Shown: piece by piece, positions 11,811-24,301 of the stretch | How the letters are laid out: each line of letters opens with the position of its first letter | How positions within the stretch are numbered: position 1 is the first letter of the stretch | Assembly (NCBI GenBank): GCA_900239685.1 | Contig: OENT01000276.1 | Span: 1 to 64,000, forward strand | Direction of reading: 5' to 3' | Length of the DNA: 64,000 nt | Source of the DNA: Rotaria macrura | Taxonomy: Eukaryota; Rotifera; Eurotatoria; Philodinida; Philodinidae | Made by a program: the position numbers and the translations under genes | The notes under the pieces: model-generated | The model's database searches: none | The model's input: the letters and a program-made list of their open reading frames with translations, nothing else | What the model was told of the DNA's origin: nothing

Positions 11811-14800
11811 ATGACAGAAAACAAATTCACTTTTCTTATACCACCGGAACATGTTCGACGTAAGAGAAACGATTCTATTGTTGAAATGGATAATAAAAAA
11901 AGCGATTTATTTTATGCCAATAGATTTCGGTAAAGCTTTGCAAGTTTTAACAAAGCTTGGTGAAGAGATTTATATTGAACTAGTTACAAAAACCAATGGT
12001 GTAAATAGCAAATGACAATTTAGAGCAAAGATTGAATATCATTTTCGATTTGTTTTTAGTTAAGTTTTCGCACAGCGAACCAATCACGATCATCGTATTC
12101 ATGTATTACATTTTATCGAGAGTTTTTTCAAGAATGGTCACAAGATGATTTACAAAAGGATAAAATTAAATGTCGAATTTCAGCTAAAGTATTAATACAA
12201 GTTTATTTTCATTTAAGAGATTTGTCATAACCGACCACAGATCGATTCAATTCAATTTAAAAATATGAAATGTACTTCGATGTTCACAAGTCTTTCAATT
12301 CTAAGTCTTAATAGAAAAACTAAAACATCAGTAGAAAGTTACCAGATCAAGCCAACTGGTTTCATTTGAATCCATAATGTTCGAATTATAGTTGGGAAAT
12401 GTCAGCAAAACTTTCAAATCAGAAATGAACAGCGGGCTAGAAAAAGAAAAGTGAAATTTTTGAGAATCGTGATATGAAAACGATAGAAAACTAACAAGTA
12501 ATTACACACGTCATGGTAGATGTAGTGATAAACTTGACTTGTGTCTGATCTCAGCGATGACTTAATCTATTGCTTTGACTTTCGATTAAGTAATTCAAAG
12601 ATTGGAACTTTTTCGTATGCCTTGCCTCAATAAACAGTAAACGTAATGCTTGGCCAGTCTTTAACATGTATATTATAATCCGGGTAGAGCAACCAGAAAT
12701 TGACTGTTTGTGACAGACAACTAAATATTATAGAAAAATCGACCAACTTTTCTGTCGAAGACTTGGATGTCAACCTCAACGACAGATTTCATTTGATTTT
12801 AAGGACATTTTAGTTTTTCAAATTCCTATCAAAATAAAGTTTTGTGAAACACGATTTAATAGAAACAATGAACTAAGCGAGACAAAATGGTGGACCCACC
12901 TCCAATCACATCTATGTACGTGATATACATCGGATCACTAGGGTACCATCAATGGCACAAACATGTTAGTAAAGCGTTGTCACAGACGTCAAAGGCAATG
13001 ATAGTTGGTCTACACCAAATATTATCGATCATACAACAGCTGATGTCCTAGGACAATGCATCAGCTATTTTCAATAGCCTACTGTAAATGATAATGAAGA
13101 AATCTGTCAGGAAAATAGATTGACTAAATCAATTTTCATGTGATTAGATAATAATTGTTTTTCAAATTTTAGTATCTCAGCAATTTTTCTAATAGCCTGA
13201 TCAAAATTTGTTATGGCTTGTTTTTTCACAACAAAGGTTCACAGAAAGTGATCAAAAATGCTATGAAAACTTGTATTGGTATCGTCAAAACTATCTATTA
13301 TTAAAGTTTCGAAAACGAATGAATTTGGTCCTCGAAGAATTTTTCCTTTCATGAAAAAATTAAATTTGTAGTATTCTTAATCGTTTACCGTGATCAACAG
13401 TGAAGGTGTTGTCGATGTGATGGTAGCTTTCTATTCGTAAGGGATCTTCATTTGTTTTGATTTCACATTCGTACAGGTCACAATAATGTGGCTGAAATAC
13501 ACATTGCGTGTGCATTCGAATAGTGAAAGAAAGATTTAAATATATAAACATCAATTCTACAAGTCTATTTCATAAAAGAAGTCCGTGCACAGAATCTTGA
13601 AGATTGCGTATAATATATAGGGCATTCGAAAATATGTTTAGCCACACTTAAAATACAACATTGATCAATCAGTTTTCCGCCTTTGTTTTTGCTAAGGCCA
13701 ATAACAACTTGTTCTCATATATGTTGAGTTAGTTGATCATCGATAAATTTCGGTACTAAAAATCAATGTGTCAGTTTGCGAAGCAGAAAAAATCGTTTCA
13801 CATTTAAGATGAAGCTTTTCAGAAAAACATCAAGCCAACTGTTCACTGATATGACAGAATTTTTGTAATCATTTATTAGTGCACAGAAAATGGAAATTAA
13901 AAAGGTTGCTCCTCTAGTTTTCTTCTGACTCAGTTTAGAAAAAAGCGTTATGTAGTGATAAACAATAATTAAGTCAGATTTGACGAACCAAAGACAAACT
14001 TAGTTGTTTGTCGCCCTTCTTGTGACGATGAATTTCAATAGATTCTGAATTAATGTGTCACCATTGAATTTTGGACTCGTCTGTTCCAGTTTTATCCTTA
14101 TAACAACACTATGACTTCTGAATACTCAAAATTTAGAATATAACACGTAAATCGGTCTATTCGAATTCATGCAGACGACAACAGCAAAAAGAGAATTCAA
14201 TAAAGCATCGAACTACTGATAGTTATTAGTGAAACCGATGAGGAACACAATCGGGAACGAAAACTCGTTCGCTATAACAGGACATTCATAAAGGAAACGG
14301 CACTGGGAACGGAGGGGGCGATGGGAGTAGAAGGCGAAGCAAAATGACCGAAGAGCATCTATTCTATCAAATTCTGCCGTGATTTAAGTAATTTTTCCTT
14401 CTCTATCTATTTTGTCTTACTTTCAATGCTTGATTATCTTCTCCTAGATCTATTTGAAGTACTAAAATGAATTCTTTTTTAATCAGGGTTTTAAAAAGAT
14501 CTTGAACCAATTGCTATTTAGAACTATTCGGATATAAGTTGATATGGATAAGCTTGGGCTATATCTATGTGAGGATCTTACCGAGTTCAAAGTGCTCAGT
14601 GGTATGTAACAGGTAGAAACAGTATATTATTTTGATTGTCTTCAACAACAATAACGGTGGTTCGACATTTGAATGATCATTGGATGTACGCATACTGATG
14701 TGAACCAGAAATAATACGTAATAGTATCTTCTGACTAGCATTCATCTAATACTTTCAGAGTCAGTAACATATTTATGATTTCTTTGGGAAATATTTTCAC

Positions 14801-17738
14801 ACGGTATTGATGAAGACAGGAAATGCAACCGGTAAATCGGGAGTAGATAAAAATCGTGTTGTTCATCTATGTTGAAGTTTTCCTTTAAGTACAATTTATT
14901 TCAAGATATGATGTATGGCGAACAAAAGTGGAGAAGCTATTGACAAAGAAAATACTATTTGTTTCTTTTCACTGTTTATTGAATTAAATTATCGAACCAA
15001 TAAATTTCTTGACAAAAATCCTCTAATATAGCCTGGTCCAAGGGGGAAAGTGCAGGTTTGAAACCCCCAGCATCACAGCATCAGTTCAGCATCATGGCAT
15101 CATCTCAGCATCATCGGCATCAGTTCAGCATCGTGATCTTCTTTCACTATGAGCATCACAGCATCATATCAGCATCTCTTCTGCATCTTCAGTTTTTTCT
15201 TAACAATTCAGTGTAGAATTTAGTCAGTACGTGTTGATATTACCTTGGCAATACATAAGCATCAAATTCTACCTTAAATTGCCGAGAAAAAACTGAAGAT
15301 GCAGAAGAGATGCTGTGATGCTCATAGTGAAAGAAGATCACGATGCTGAACTGATGCCGATGATGCTGAGATGATGCTGAAATGATGCTGGGATGCTGGG
15401 GGTTTCAAACCTGCACTTTCCCCCTTGGCCTGGTCACTTTGATTTTTTCAAGTGGTTCCTTCTATTGACTCTCACGTGGACAAAATTAAAACGTAAAGAT
15501 CAAACCAAAAACAGACGAGTTCACATTCAGAATTAAACGATGTTTATAAATCGATACATGTAATTTATCCTCGTATGGGCAACGAAAATTATCTTAAATT
15601 TTGAAATGAAGCTTTTGAAGTTAATAAAATAAATTGCTCTGTTTATTGACTCAGTCCATGCCATCGTTAAACAGACACAATCATACTCGTAAGTTAAGTC
15701 AACTTGATTGTCCAAACAACTATTGAAATCGGACTAAGGTTGAGCTTCATAAATTTAAAAATTTGTGCGTCATTTTGAATGTTTCTGAACTTCGTCAGAC
15801 AGCAGTTACACGGTAGTTGTGACTTGTGAGAGGGTTCAATGTACATGGCAATTTATTCATGACTCTTTGTTTATTTAGCGATGTATGTCTGCAGTCAATG
15901 CTGTTTTATCGAGTAAACTGACACGACTTGAACTTGTTTTCGATGATGAAAACTTAAATTTATCTTTTATACTCCATTGTCGATACAGTAAATTAATATA
16001 AAATCGAAGTATTCTGCTTTTAAACGCATTCATTTTCATAACATTTAGATATTGTCAAAGTTCATTCATGTTTTTATATTGATTGTGAAAAACTTCAGGC
16101 ACGTTTTGATAAACAATCTTATAAAAATAGTGTATCAATTATGAGTAAAACATTGCAAGAATTAACAACTCATTTTCCAGCTAAATGGGATGAAATAACA
16201 ATACGTGCAACTAAAGATCAATTTATAATTAAAAAATGTGATGAAATTATTCACGATGGTCAGTTAACATTGGGAATAAGTTAAAAAAAGAAGTCGACGA
16301 TTTTAATTTAAATTTTCCAGATGAAAGTGTCGCTTATGGTTTGAATTTTCAAGTTGTTTGTGAACCTAGAGAATTCATTTGTTATGACATTCAATATCAA
16401 TCAGACATAACATTTTGTCTACGAGAATTCAAGGTAAATTTGTTTATTTCGAATTGTTCTATTCGTTAAAAACAAAGTATTTCTCATTTTAGTTTTTATT
16501 GGGCTTAGCTGATTTACTTAATTTACCAATGTCAATATATTTCGATAGTCGTGGACGGTAAGAAATCAACTATGGAATACTGTCTCGATGCATCTATGTG
16601 TTTCGCTTATTTAGACCTATTATATTTTGTTTCGACGCAGAAGAATTGCATTTCGATGGTACATTCGTCTTTGCTACGATTGCAAATCGAGAAGATGATA
16701 TTGATGCATCATCTACTACGACACTGGCAAGTATCAAGTATGTACACAGGAGTTTTCTTTTCATTTGTTATATTTATCGGCACAATCGTTTCGTCAAGTG
16801 ATACGTCAACTATGGATGAAAACGATCTAGTTTCTTATCGACAATATGCAACAAACACAGATGCCGTCAATCGAACAGCAAAGAAACGTCCTGCGCCATC
16901 GACATCACCAACATTACAAACACAGACACAATCAAATATTGATGACGATAACGCATCAGTTTATCCGAAACAGCGGGTATGTCATTAACAAGAGAACCAT
17001 TTGAGATGACATCTACGTTTTTGGTTTCTAGTGAACGAATAATAGTGGGATTCGTGCAATATTAAGAAACGAATGAGTAGAGTCTCACGAGGCACACGAA
17101 TTTCTGAATTCGAACTTAGAGAAGAGAGCCAGAAGTTGGATTCAGTAGCATACTCTACAACTTTATCTTGTAAACTCATTCAATTAGGTACCATTGAAAA
17201 GATTCTATGCCCGAACAGAAATCCTATCGACATGTCTCGAATGTCTGAATTACAACAATTCGCGTTAATAGATTGAAGCCCGAAACAATTGAAGTGCACT
17301 ATTTTGACTAGAACTTGTGTCCATGGACAAGTTTTGGGATGCTTAGCCGCTTATAAACAAAATCGAACTTTGAAGGCAAATTAAATATCCAGAGGAAAAG
17401 AGTAACGAATCATTCAAATGATTATAAATCAACGTGATAGGTAAATGACAATGAATTTTATCGTCGGGCTCTGTTTCTTTTGATCCAAATAGCGAACTGT
17501 GAATCGATTGTAAATTCCATTAGAACAAATCATTGGATGGGGCTGCTCGGTAACTAAAACTTGAAAATCTATTATTTTCATTCGTTAGATAACTGCAATG
17601 CATCAGAAACACACAACGACAACGACGTATGCAGTAGCAAGTCAACAATCAATAGTTGGATTACAACAATCGGAGGATTTCATGACTGACATGACTGATG
17701 ATGATGATCATGATCATGATGACCACGAAAATAACTAA
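11811..17738 (+). CDS. RAD9A: RAD9 checkpoint clamp subunit, 10 exons
   Basis: Subunit of the 9-1-1 (RAD9-HUS1-RAD1) sliding clamp loaded at damaged DNA to activate ATR. Exons: 11811-11859, 11924-12000, 12060-12188, 15879-15987, 16049-16258, 16321-16433, 16493-16557, 16615-16737, 16799-16976, 17589-17738; 400 residues against 391 in human RAD9A. The first splice joins TFLIPPEHVR to HFGKALQVLTKLGEEIY, restoring the family N-terminus; the downstream ATG at 11914 lies inside intron 1. Other matches are LSFRTANQSRSSYSC, CRISAK, ILHCRYN, DITFCLREFK, NLPMSIYFDSRGRP and FDGTFVFATIA. The C-terminal tail is Ser/Thr/Gln-rich and ends in an Asp/His-rich stretch, like the disordered acidic tail that binds TopBP1 in other species. 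Intron 3 is 3,690 bases and carries a hAT-like MITE. An AATAAA at about 17797 may be the poly(A) signal. Confidence 0.92.
15039..15427. mobile_element. hAT-like palindromic MITE
   Basis: A 389-base foldback element in RAD9 intron 3. It begins CAAGGGGGAAAGTGCAGG and ends with the exact inverse, CCTGCACTTTCCCCCTTG. The flanks carry an identical 8-base direct repeat, GCCTGGTC, at 15031-15038 and 15428-15435. The arms, each near 190 bases, are nearly perfect inverted copies that differ mainly by indels in their subterminal AGCATC-type short repeats, with a short central loop. There is no coding capacity. An 8-base target duplication with CA...TG ends is the signature of the hAT superfamily, so this is best read as a non-autonomous hAT MITE. 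The close arm match suggests recent origin or gene conversion. Confidence 0.85.
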
Positions 17739-18404
17739 AAATATATTTTTTGAAATCTATTAAGAATGAACGAGTTTAATGAAAACTATTTGAAAAATAA
17801 AATATATTCATTAGAGGATACTTCGCAAAAATTAATTCGTCAAGAATGTAAGAATTGTCTAAGAGCACCATCGAATTATGCTGCATGCATAGATCTAACA
17901 TACAGATGATGTCAAAAAACTATGTGAGAAATTTAATTAATTGACGTCAGAAAGTATTCCGTTTTCTTTTTTGCTATCTTGTATTAAACCATGTGATTAG
18001 ATTCCTTGCATGACGTCAGAAACAAAACTATTCATTGAAATAAACGAAGCGTCAACGGATTATTCTGAATCACCTGAGTTACGAGTGCACTTGGCTTATT
18101 AAACGACTGGATTGTGAAGTAATATGAAATACGGTAACTCTTTTAGGTTGTACATATGAACAATTCCAATTGAAGACAATTGTACATTCAACTAATAGAT
18201 CAGAATCGAATATTGATTTCTTCATCTGACAAATTTTAACTTCGACAACAATCATTTAAAAATAGAGCGCTGATAAGTAGAAAGTAGATGGTGTATAACA
18301 AAACGTATACACCTGATAATAAACAATCAATAACTTTTAATACACACGGAAATCTCGATGATTCATATGAATAATTAAAAACACGACAATTATCTATGTA
18401 ATTA

Positions 18405-18610
18405 CGACTGAATAGAGAAGCAAAAGCTCGTCAATGGTCTGTTCACATAAATTAATTCCTAAAATAACATCAACATGATTTAGAAAGAAAGCACGTATTC
18501 CTTGTTAATGGTACTCTGCCTCTTTGGAAAGTATATAAACCATATCCAGTGGATTTTGCGTGTGTCGCTTTTCTTTCCGAATAACGAAAAGTAATATGAA
18601 TTCGAATAGA
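18405..18610 (-). pseudogene. Possible retroelement aspartic-protease relic
   Basis: On the minus strand one frame reads HVDVILGINLCEQTID, matching the conserved end of Ty3/gypsy-type retropepsins (the VILG..L.....ID pattern). Just upstream, in a shifted frame, is THAKSTGYGLYTFQRG followed by VPLTRNTCFL, which could be the preceding beta strands. Stops and frame changes break the region, no flanking reverse transcriptase or LTRs were found, and the catalytic DTG/DSG was not seen. If real, it is a short, dead fragment. Confidence 0.3.
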
Positions 18611-20553
18611 TAGAAATAAAAATCAATTACCGAACGAAGGATGATTCTGATTATATTGCAGAAACTGGATTGACTGTGTTCTCAACTTACATGCAATAGA
18701 AAATTTTCGTCGATTTGGTCTTATTTCGACAAAAAGATTCCTGAGTACAATAAATATTCCAACACAGAAAGCGTTGAATACCATAAAAATACTATTGTTT
18801 GTTACTTTAACTGGAAATCGATGTCATGTTTCTTCGCCAAAATACCTTATTTACACTGTCAAATCACATCATGACAAAACATCCAAGCAAAACTTTTTCG
18901 TTTTAACATTGAATCAAAGCTTCCGAGAAAATATTCTTATGTTAAAACCTGTGACAAAAAACATCGCCTAGATTATTCATTTCGAGCGTTCTTTCGTGAA
19001 AAGACGAAAATTTTCATGCTCACCTTTGAATCAGAGAAATGAGTTGACTCTTATGAATTTCGGCAAAATCTATAGGTTTTCAATCTCATCAACACATGGG
19101 AGACGAGAGCGATTCGAATAAGTTTGCTGTCCGAGAAAAAGTTTTAGAAAGTAGCGATTATTCAGTTGATTAACAAGATCTTTGTAAGATTCTATGTTTT
19201 AGAGGTCATTCGCAACGCAGGTCCATGAGAGTCGTGTGTTTTCCAACTTTCAAAGATCCATTGGAAATATTTTCTGCTTGTAGCTGCTTTCTAAGATATT
19301 TGTGAAATATTGAAGCATCACTCAGCAATACGTTTCCTAGATGAATATCGCTTTATTTCCAGAAACAATGAATAAGGACATCGTCACTGCTTTGTATTTC
19401 GCAGCAATCGGACATATTCAAATAATAGAAAGTTTTGACAAGATTCTATTCGTTGAAATTTTTTTTCGTTGCTGACATTTATTGTGAATGCAGTTATTTA
19501 TTAGAAAATAGTTGAGTGTTGTAAATCATCGAATTTCGAAAAAAGATTACTATAATACCGAACCAAGTTTCTGGGTTCATTTCGCATTTATTTTACTTTT
19601 AATTAGCTTCATGAGATGAATTTAGGAATCCTTCGATCAGTAGCTACTCGGTGGGAAGATCATCGGTTAATATAGCATTACCACTTTTTATTTTTCTCAT
19701 AGGAGTTCGAATCTGGCAGTTGTCTTGAACTTTATTTAGATTTTGGAATCAACTTCTTTCTCGATCGAAACTTGAGACTAGATTCTGTCGGACAAGTTCG
19801 AGCAGAGTTTTGCCAACCTAATTTCAATCACTGAATTAAGACGATTGGAAAAATGACTTCTGCTATTTTTGAAATAATAATTAAACGAAGAAAAGAAAAT
19901 TGTGGTTTGACTTTGAATCGTGAAGACTAAAGATTTGATGCAGTCTGACTGTGCTAGTGAAATCATTGGTGGAAATTACTCTAACTCTATTTAGACTGGA
20001 TTTCATTCCAAGATCGGCTAGTAAAACCTATTTAAACAAGCACGTTTTTCCTCAAAAGAATTTGTTTTCTACCAGATGTTTGACAGAAAGCAATGTAGTG
20101 CGTTCCTGGACAATCTTTATAGACGGTTACTTCATAGTAAAAATATCTAGTAAACCTTGTTTCTCAAAAACCAAAGTGTCAATGAAATCGGTGTTTTCTA
20201 ACCGAATGATCGACAATTCATCAGCTTCTGATTTAGTAAACTGTCGAACACTAAACTCGAACGATATTTCCATTTTCTATCATCATCTAGATGAAAATGT
20301 TTTTACTCTAGGAAGAATCAGACCAAAGTCCCATACAAAATTCAGTATTTTAGTTCACATTCTGTACTAAAAGTAACATATTGATGTTCGTTCACATACT
20401 GTATCACGCTTGCAAACAGTTACATATACTTACTTTTTAGATCAGAAGAATGTATTCCCATCCAACCTAAGTGGCAAAAAAGATCTGATCAAATCCTGAC
20501 TGGTTAATAGGAAATACGGAATATCAGGCCAACAATGATATAGAATCATTTTA

Positions 20554-20554
20554 G

Positions 20555-20589
<35 letters not shown>

Positions 20590-20606
20590 GTATGTATGTA
20601 TGTATA
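20554..20606. repeat. Composite (CT)n(AT)n(GTAT)n microsatellite
   Basis: Three adjoining simple repeats seen directly: a CT run, an AT run and then GTAT units. No gene lies nearby. Confidence 0.9.
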
Positions 20607-22861
20607 CTTTAGATGTGAACAAACTTTATGCTCATGCACGATTCCACATGTAATCAAAGATTAAAAATATGAGAGAAATTTTTTTCAGATATTCAAATCG
20701 TAGGAGTCATTTCAGTGTTACGTGTAGAATACGTACGATTACTAAAATACCATTAACCAGAATAAATGATTTTCGATAATAGATCATGATCGAAATTCTT
20801 CTCGTTTTAACATTCGTATGATATTTATCTTTTGTGAACATTTATAAAAAGTCTAGGATCCATGAACGTTGATAAATGAAAATATCATCGTTTGCACATT
20901 ATGTCTCCATCAGTTTACATTTGAGATTCTTGATGCATGTAAAAAAGGTATTGTTCCAAATGTCAAATATTCGAAATGCTTATTACAATTATGAAAACAA
21001 TTTCATTTAAATTTCACACGAATTCTCAATGATTGTTCGCTCTAATGTTTTCTTTGTTGAACTTTCGTTTTCTTCGATCATTCATGCTTTTAATGCGTTG
21101 AAGGTGAAATTCGTTTTTTTCCTCTCGAAAATCGGTCGCGCAAACATTTGTAATTTGAGGCATAGTCAGAATGCTGACTACTGCTGTGACATAAAGAGTG
21201 TTAGTATTTTGTATACATGAGTGTATGTCTATAGAAGTACTGTCGAGGTCAAAGAAAAACAACACATCGATGTAGCGAAGAGTTATTCGTTTAAAATTTT
21301 GAGATAAGTAAATCTTCAAGTCAGCATGTTTGGAAGACTTTTACCAAGTTGCAGTGCGATAGAGTTCTTTTTCTTATCTTTGCAACATGCAAGATTCATA
21401 TCTGCATATTTTAGTCTCATTGAGACCAGGAATCAACGAAAACTCAAGTTGCTTTAGGTTTGTCTCTGGGCATTACCGAATATCATTATATCTTTGTCTG
21501 TCCTAGCAATTTTCGTCATTGTCGGATTTAGTCTATTAAGCTATGCACTCTTCTATCTGTAGATATATGAGAACGGTCTTTTTCTGTGCACTGTTACACT
21601 TAAATTTCTTTTTCTTTTCTATAAACAAGTGAAAAAAAGATTGCAAATAAGATCTATTTTAACAAACAACACACTTCATAGTTGACTATTTCCGAATGGA
21701 TGATTTAAAACTTTGCGAGAACGAATACCTCAAATGTGATATAACGACGGCAATCACTAGTCATCAATGTCAATGAAGTATCAGTTTTCGACGTCGGTGT
21801 AAGTCCACTAAACACTGACAATGTAGACTTCATTTTCATAGAAATAATTTCGATTATTTGTTCACGTTAACACTAATCCCCTATAAGTACACATGAAAAA
21901 CTGGTATAAAACTTTCGCTTGGAGAAGAGAAACCGTACAGTTTCTCTGAGATATAAATCTTGGGACTTCTCTTCGTTGACAAGAACATTCTCACAAGTAA
22001 GCATCTGGACCAAAGAGCTTAACCGACTGATTTATTACGGTAGAATGATGAATGAACTACACTTGACAGTTTCAGTCATATAGGCGAGTCCTCGACTTTA
22101 CACATCAAATAGTAGATTGCGCACTAACTTTTTTAATGCACGTTGCTTTTAAAATACGCCTACTAAGTTTTAGAAAATCTACCATGCGATGAAAGCAATA
22201 GTGTTAAGTTTGAAAATTAGCTCTAGAGCGTAGAACGCAAAACTGATTTACAACTGCGAAATATTTTCTTTTTGTAGTAAAATTCTAGAAAAGTTTGAAG
22301 TCTTCTGCGTATAATGAGTATTGATTTATGTTCACAACACTCACGAGTTCGTTTTTGCAAGCAGTATGACTTTGATGGATATTGTGCGGTAAAAACTGGA
22401 AGATTAACTGATTGGCTAAAACGAGTTTCAAACCATGCGATAAATAAATTTTCTTATTTAGTGTACTAGTAGAAAAGTTCTTCAGAACATTTAAAAAATT
22501 TAATTGTATTTATTTATGTCTTTTATCTTTATTCAAATAGTCACTTACTTGGCTGTAAAAAGCTCAATTACGTGGGAAGAATTAAAAACAAACTTCCTTC
22601 TCCTTGGAAGAGGAAGAAAAGAATAGAAGTATTGGATGAGTCATCATCAAACATCTGTGTATGTCTGTGGTGTATATAGTTTATTTAGTTTGAATGAATG
22701 ATTCATTAAAGAAACGAATAAGAGTTGTAATTTGCGTTTTATTGTTGAAGTGCCAAAGACACCTGGAATGAATGAGTAAATGTTTTCGAATGTATTTTGC
22801 ATGATCAAACGTTTCGCTTAATTTACTCTAAAATTATTACGTTTCATTTACATTAAAAACG

Positions 22862-24301
22862 ATGTTTTTCAATAACAGTTATATGCCGCAGCGATCATCG
22901 AGTGAGCAATGCCTTGCAACATCTGTACCGCCAAACATGGGTCCATCTCAAATTCTACCGTTTCTATATTTGGGTTCGCAGGAAGATGTTCTATCAACGA
23001 AAGTCATGCAGGTAAAAATCATCTATTTTCCTGTGTTCTTTTCTCTTTGGTTTTCGTTTTCTATAGGATAATCATATAACACATGTTATCAATGTCAGCA
23101 TATCAGGGCAACGAGCACCTTTTCTTGATGAAAACGATGATGAACATTTTCTTCGGATACCTGTTAATGATTGTCTCAATGCGCAATTGTTACCTTATTT
23201 TGATCAAGCTTATTCTTTCATTGGTAAATTTTTTTTCTCTTTCTTCTGAGATTTCTCGTAACTAATTTTTCAACATACGACATTGAACGTCACATGTGTA
23301 CAACATTTTCCCTACATGTAGACATCACATATAACAATAATTATTTTTGTTTCCTACACATCAAAATATACCATTAATAAAACTTTGTGTTTCAGAAAAA
23401 GCTCGACTAAATAATGGTCGTGTATTTATACATTGTCTAGGTCAGTATTTAATATAAATGATTGTATTTGATAGAAACGAAAAGTCCTTTACGTTTTTCA
23501 GCTGGTATAAGTCGATCACCGGCTCTAGCTGTTGCCTATATAATGCGTCATTTAAATTTATCTGTCGATGATGCTTATCGTTATATAAAAGTGCGCCGGT
23601 CATTAATATCACCAAATTTTAATTTTATGGGTCAACTGTCTGAATATGAACGTACTTTACCACCATCAGTGAAGCATTCAACAACAACAACAGCAACACC
23701 AATGGTTAAGTGCATAACAATTGAACCACCAATGAATGATCGTCGTCGTTTTTTACAAATCGAAGGTAGTAGTTCACTTAAACGTGAACATAACAATGAT
23801 CAACCCAAAGGTCCATCGCGGCCTCAAGGTTTTAATTTCGATTTGGTTAATACACGTCGGCCGCAATCATTATTATCTCCATCATCTGGTATAGCTAATC
23901 TATCAGTTGAATCGCCTCAACCCCAACATTCATCACTCCCACCTAAATTATTACGTCCAAATAGTATAACATTAAAACGTTCATCGCCAACTGATGAATC
24001 TAATCAATCATCAGAATTAATCAATAGTAGTTGTAATAATGAATTAAGTTTAACAAATAAACGCGTTAAAACTTTACCACGAAGCACAGATACATCACCA
24101 TTGTTTGAAAATAATGATTTAATAAATACATTCTTTGAAGGTTCATCAACATTATCGAAATCGCCTAAAAGATCGAATTCAGCACAGTCACTTGATTTGG
24201 CTACTGAATCATCAGCACCAGCAAACCCGACAACAACAACATCAAGAAATAAAAGTCGAACGAATTCATTAAGTTCAAGTCGGGAGCTGCTAGTATCATA
24301 G
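22862..24301 (+). CDS. Dual-specificity phosphatase, DUSP8/16-like
   Basis: Removes phosphate from Tyr and Ser/Thr, probably on MAP kinases. Four exons (22862-23011, 23067-23223, 23396-23440, 23502-24301) encode 383 residues. The catalytic domain spans roughly residues 28-165: [18 protein letters not shown], general-acid Asp85 in IPVNDCL, the P-loop HCLAGISRS with Cys116 and Arg122, [19 protein letters not shown] and [10 protein letters not shown]. This is closest to the DUSP8/DUSP16 (JNK/p38 phosphatase) group. That group normally has an N-terminal rhodanese-like MAPK-docking domain. I found none upstream, so it is lost, in an unseen distant exon, or supplied by another gene. The 215-residue tail is low-complexity, Ser/Thr/Asn/Pro-rich with several RS and SP sites, in one exon. 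An AATAAA near 24641 may be the poly(A) signal. No acceptor-like AG directly precedes this ATG. Confidence 0.92.

Larger units (their letters stand above)
17739..22861. other. Gene-poor intergenic region
   Basis: About 5.1 kb between RAD9 and the phosphatase. It contains the RAD9 3' end, a possible retroelement protease relic near 18.4-18.6 kb and a composite microsatellite near 20.55 kb. Other open frames, the longest at 19951-20370, lack gene-like codon use, splice structure or recognisable motifs. I see no other gene. Confidence 0.5.

Noticed and set aside
11914..12033. ATG at 11914 as the RAD9 start
   Set aside because: It lies within a 64-base intron (11860-11923). Splicing from the ATG at 11811 restores the conserved family N-terminus.
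15085..15180. Regularly spaced AGCATC units resembling a small array
   Set aside because: They are the subterminal repeats of the palindromic MITE, mirrored in its other arm; not a CRISPR array.
16551..16988. 145-codon open frame starting in RAD9
   Set aside because: It begins inside RAD9 exon 7 in another frame. Its second half is genuine RAD9 exon 9; the first half is out-of-frame exon 8 and intron.
19690..19720. GTTCGAATC tRNA T-loop-like sequence
   Set aside because: The T-stem does not pair and no acceptor or anticodon arm can be drawn around it.
19951..20370. 139-codon plus-strand open frame
   Set aside because: Codon use is mixed and unlike the genes here, there is no recognisable motif, and no splice or acceptor context supports it. 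Treated as chance.
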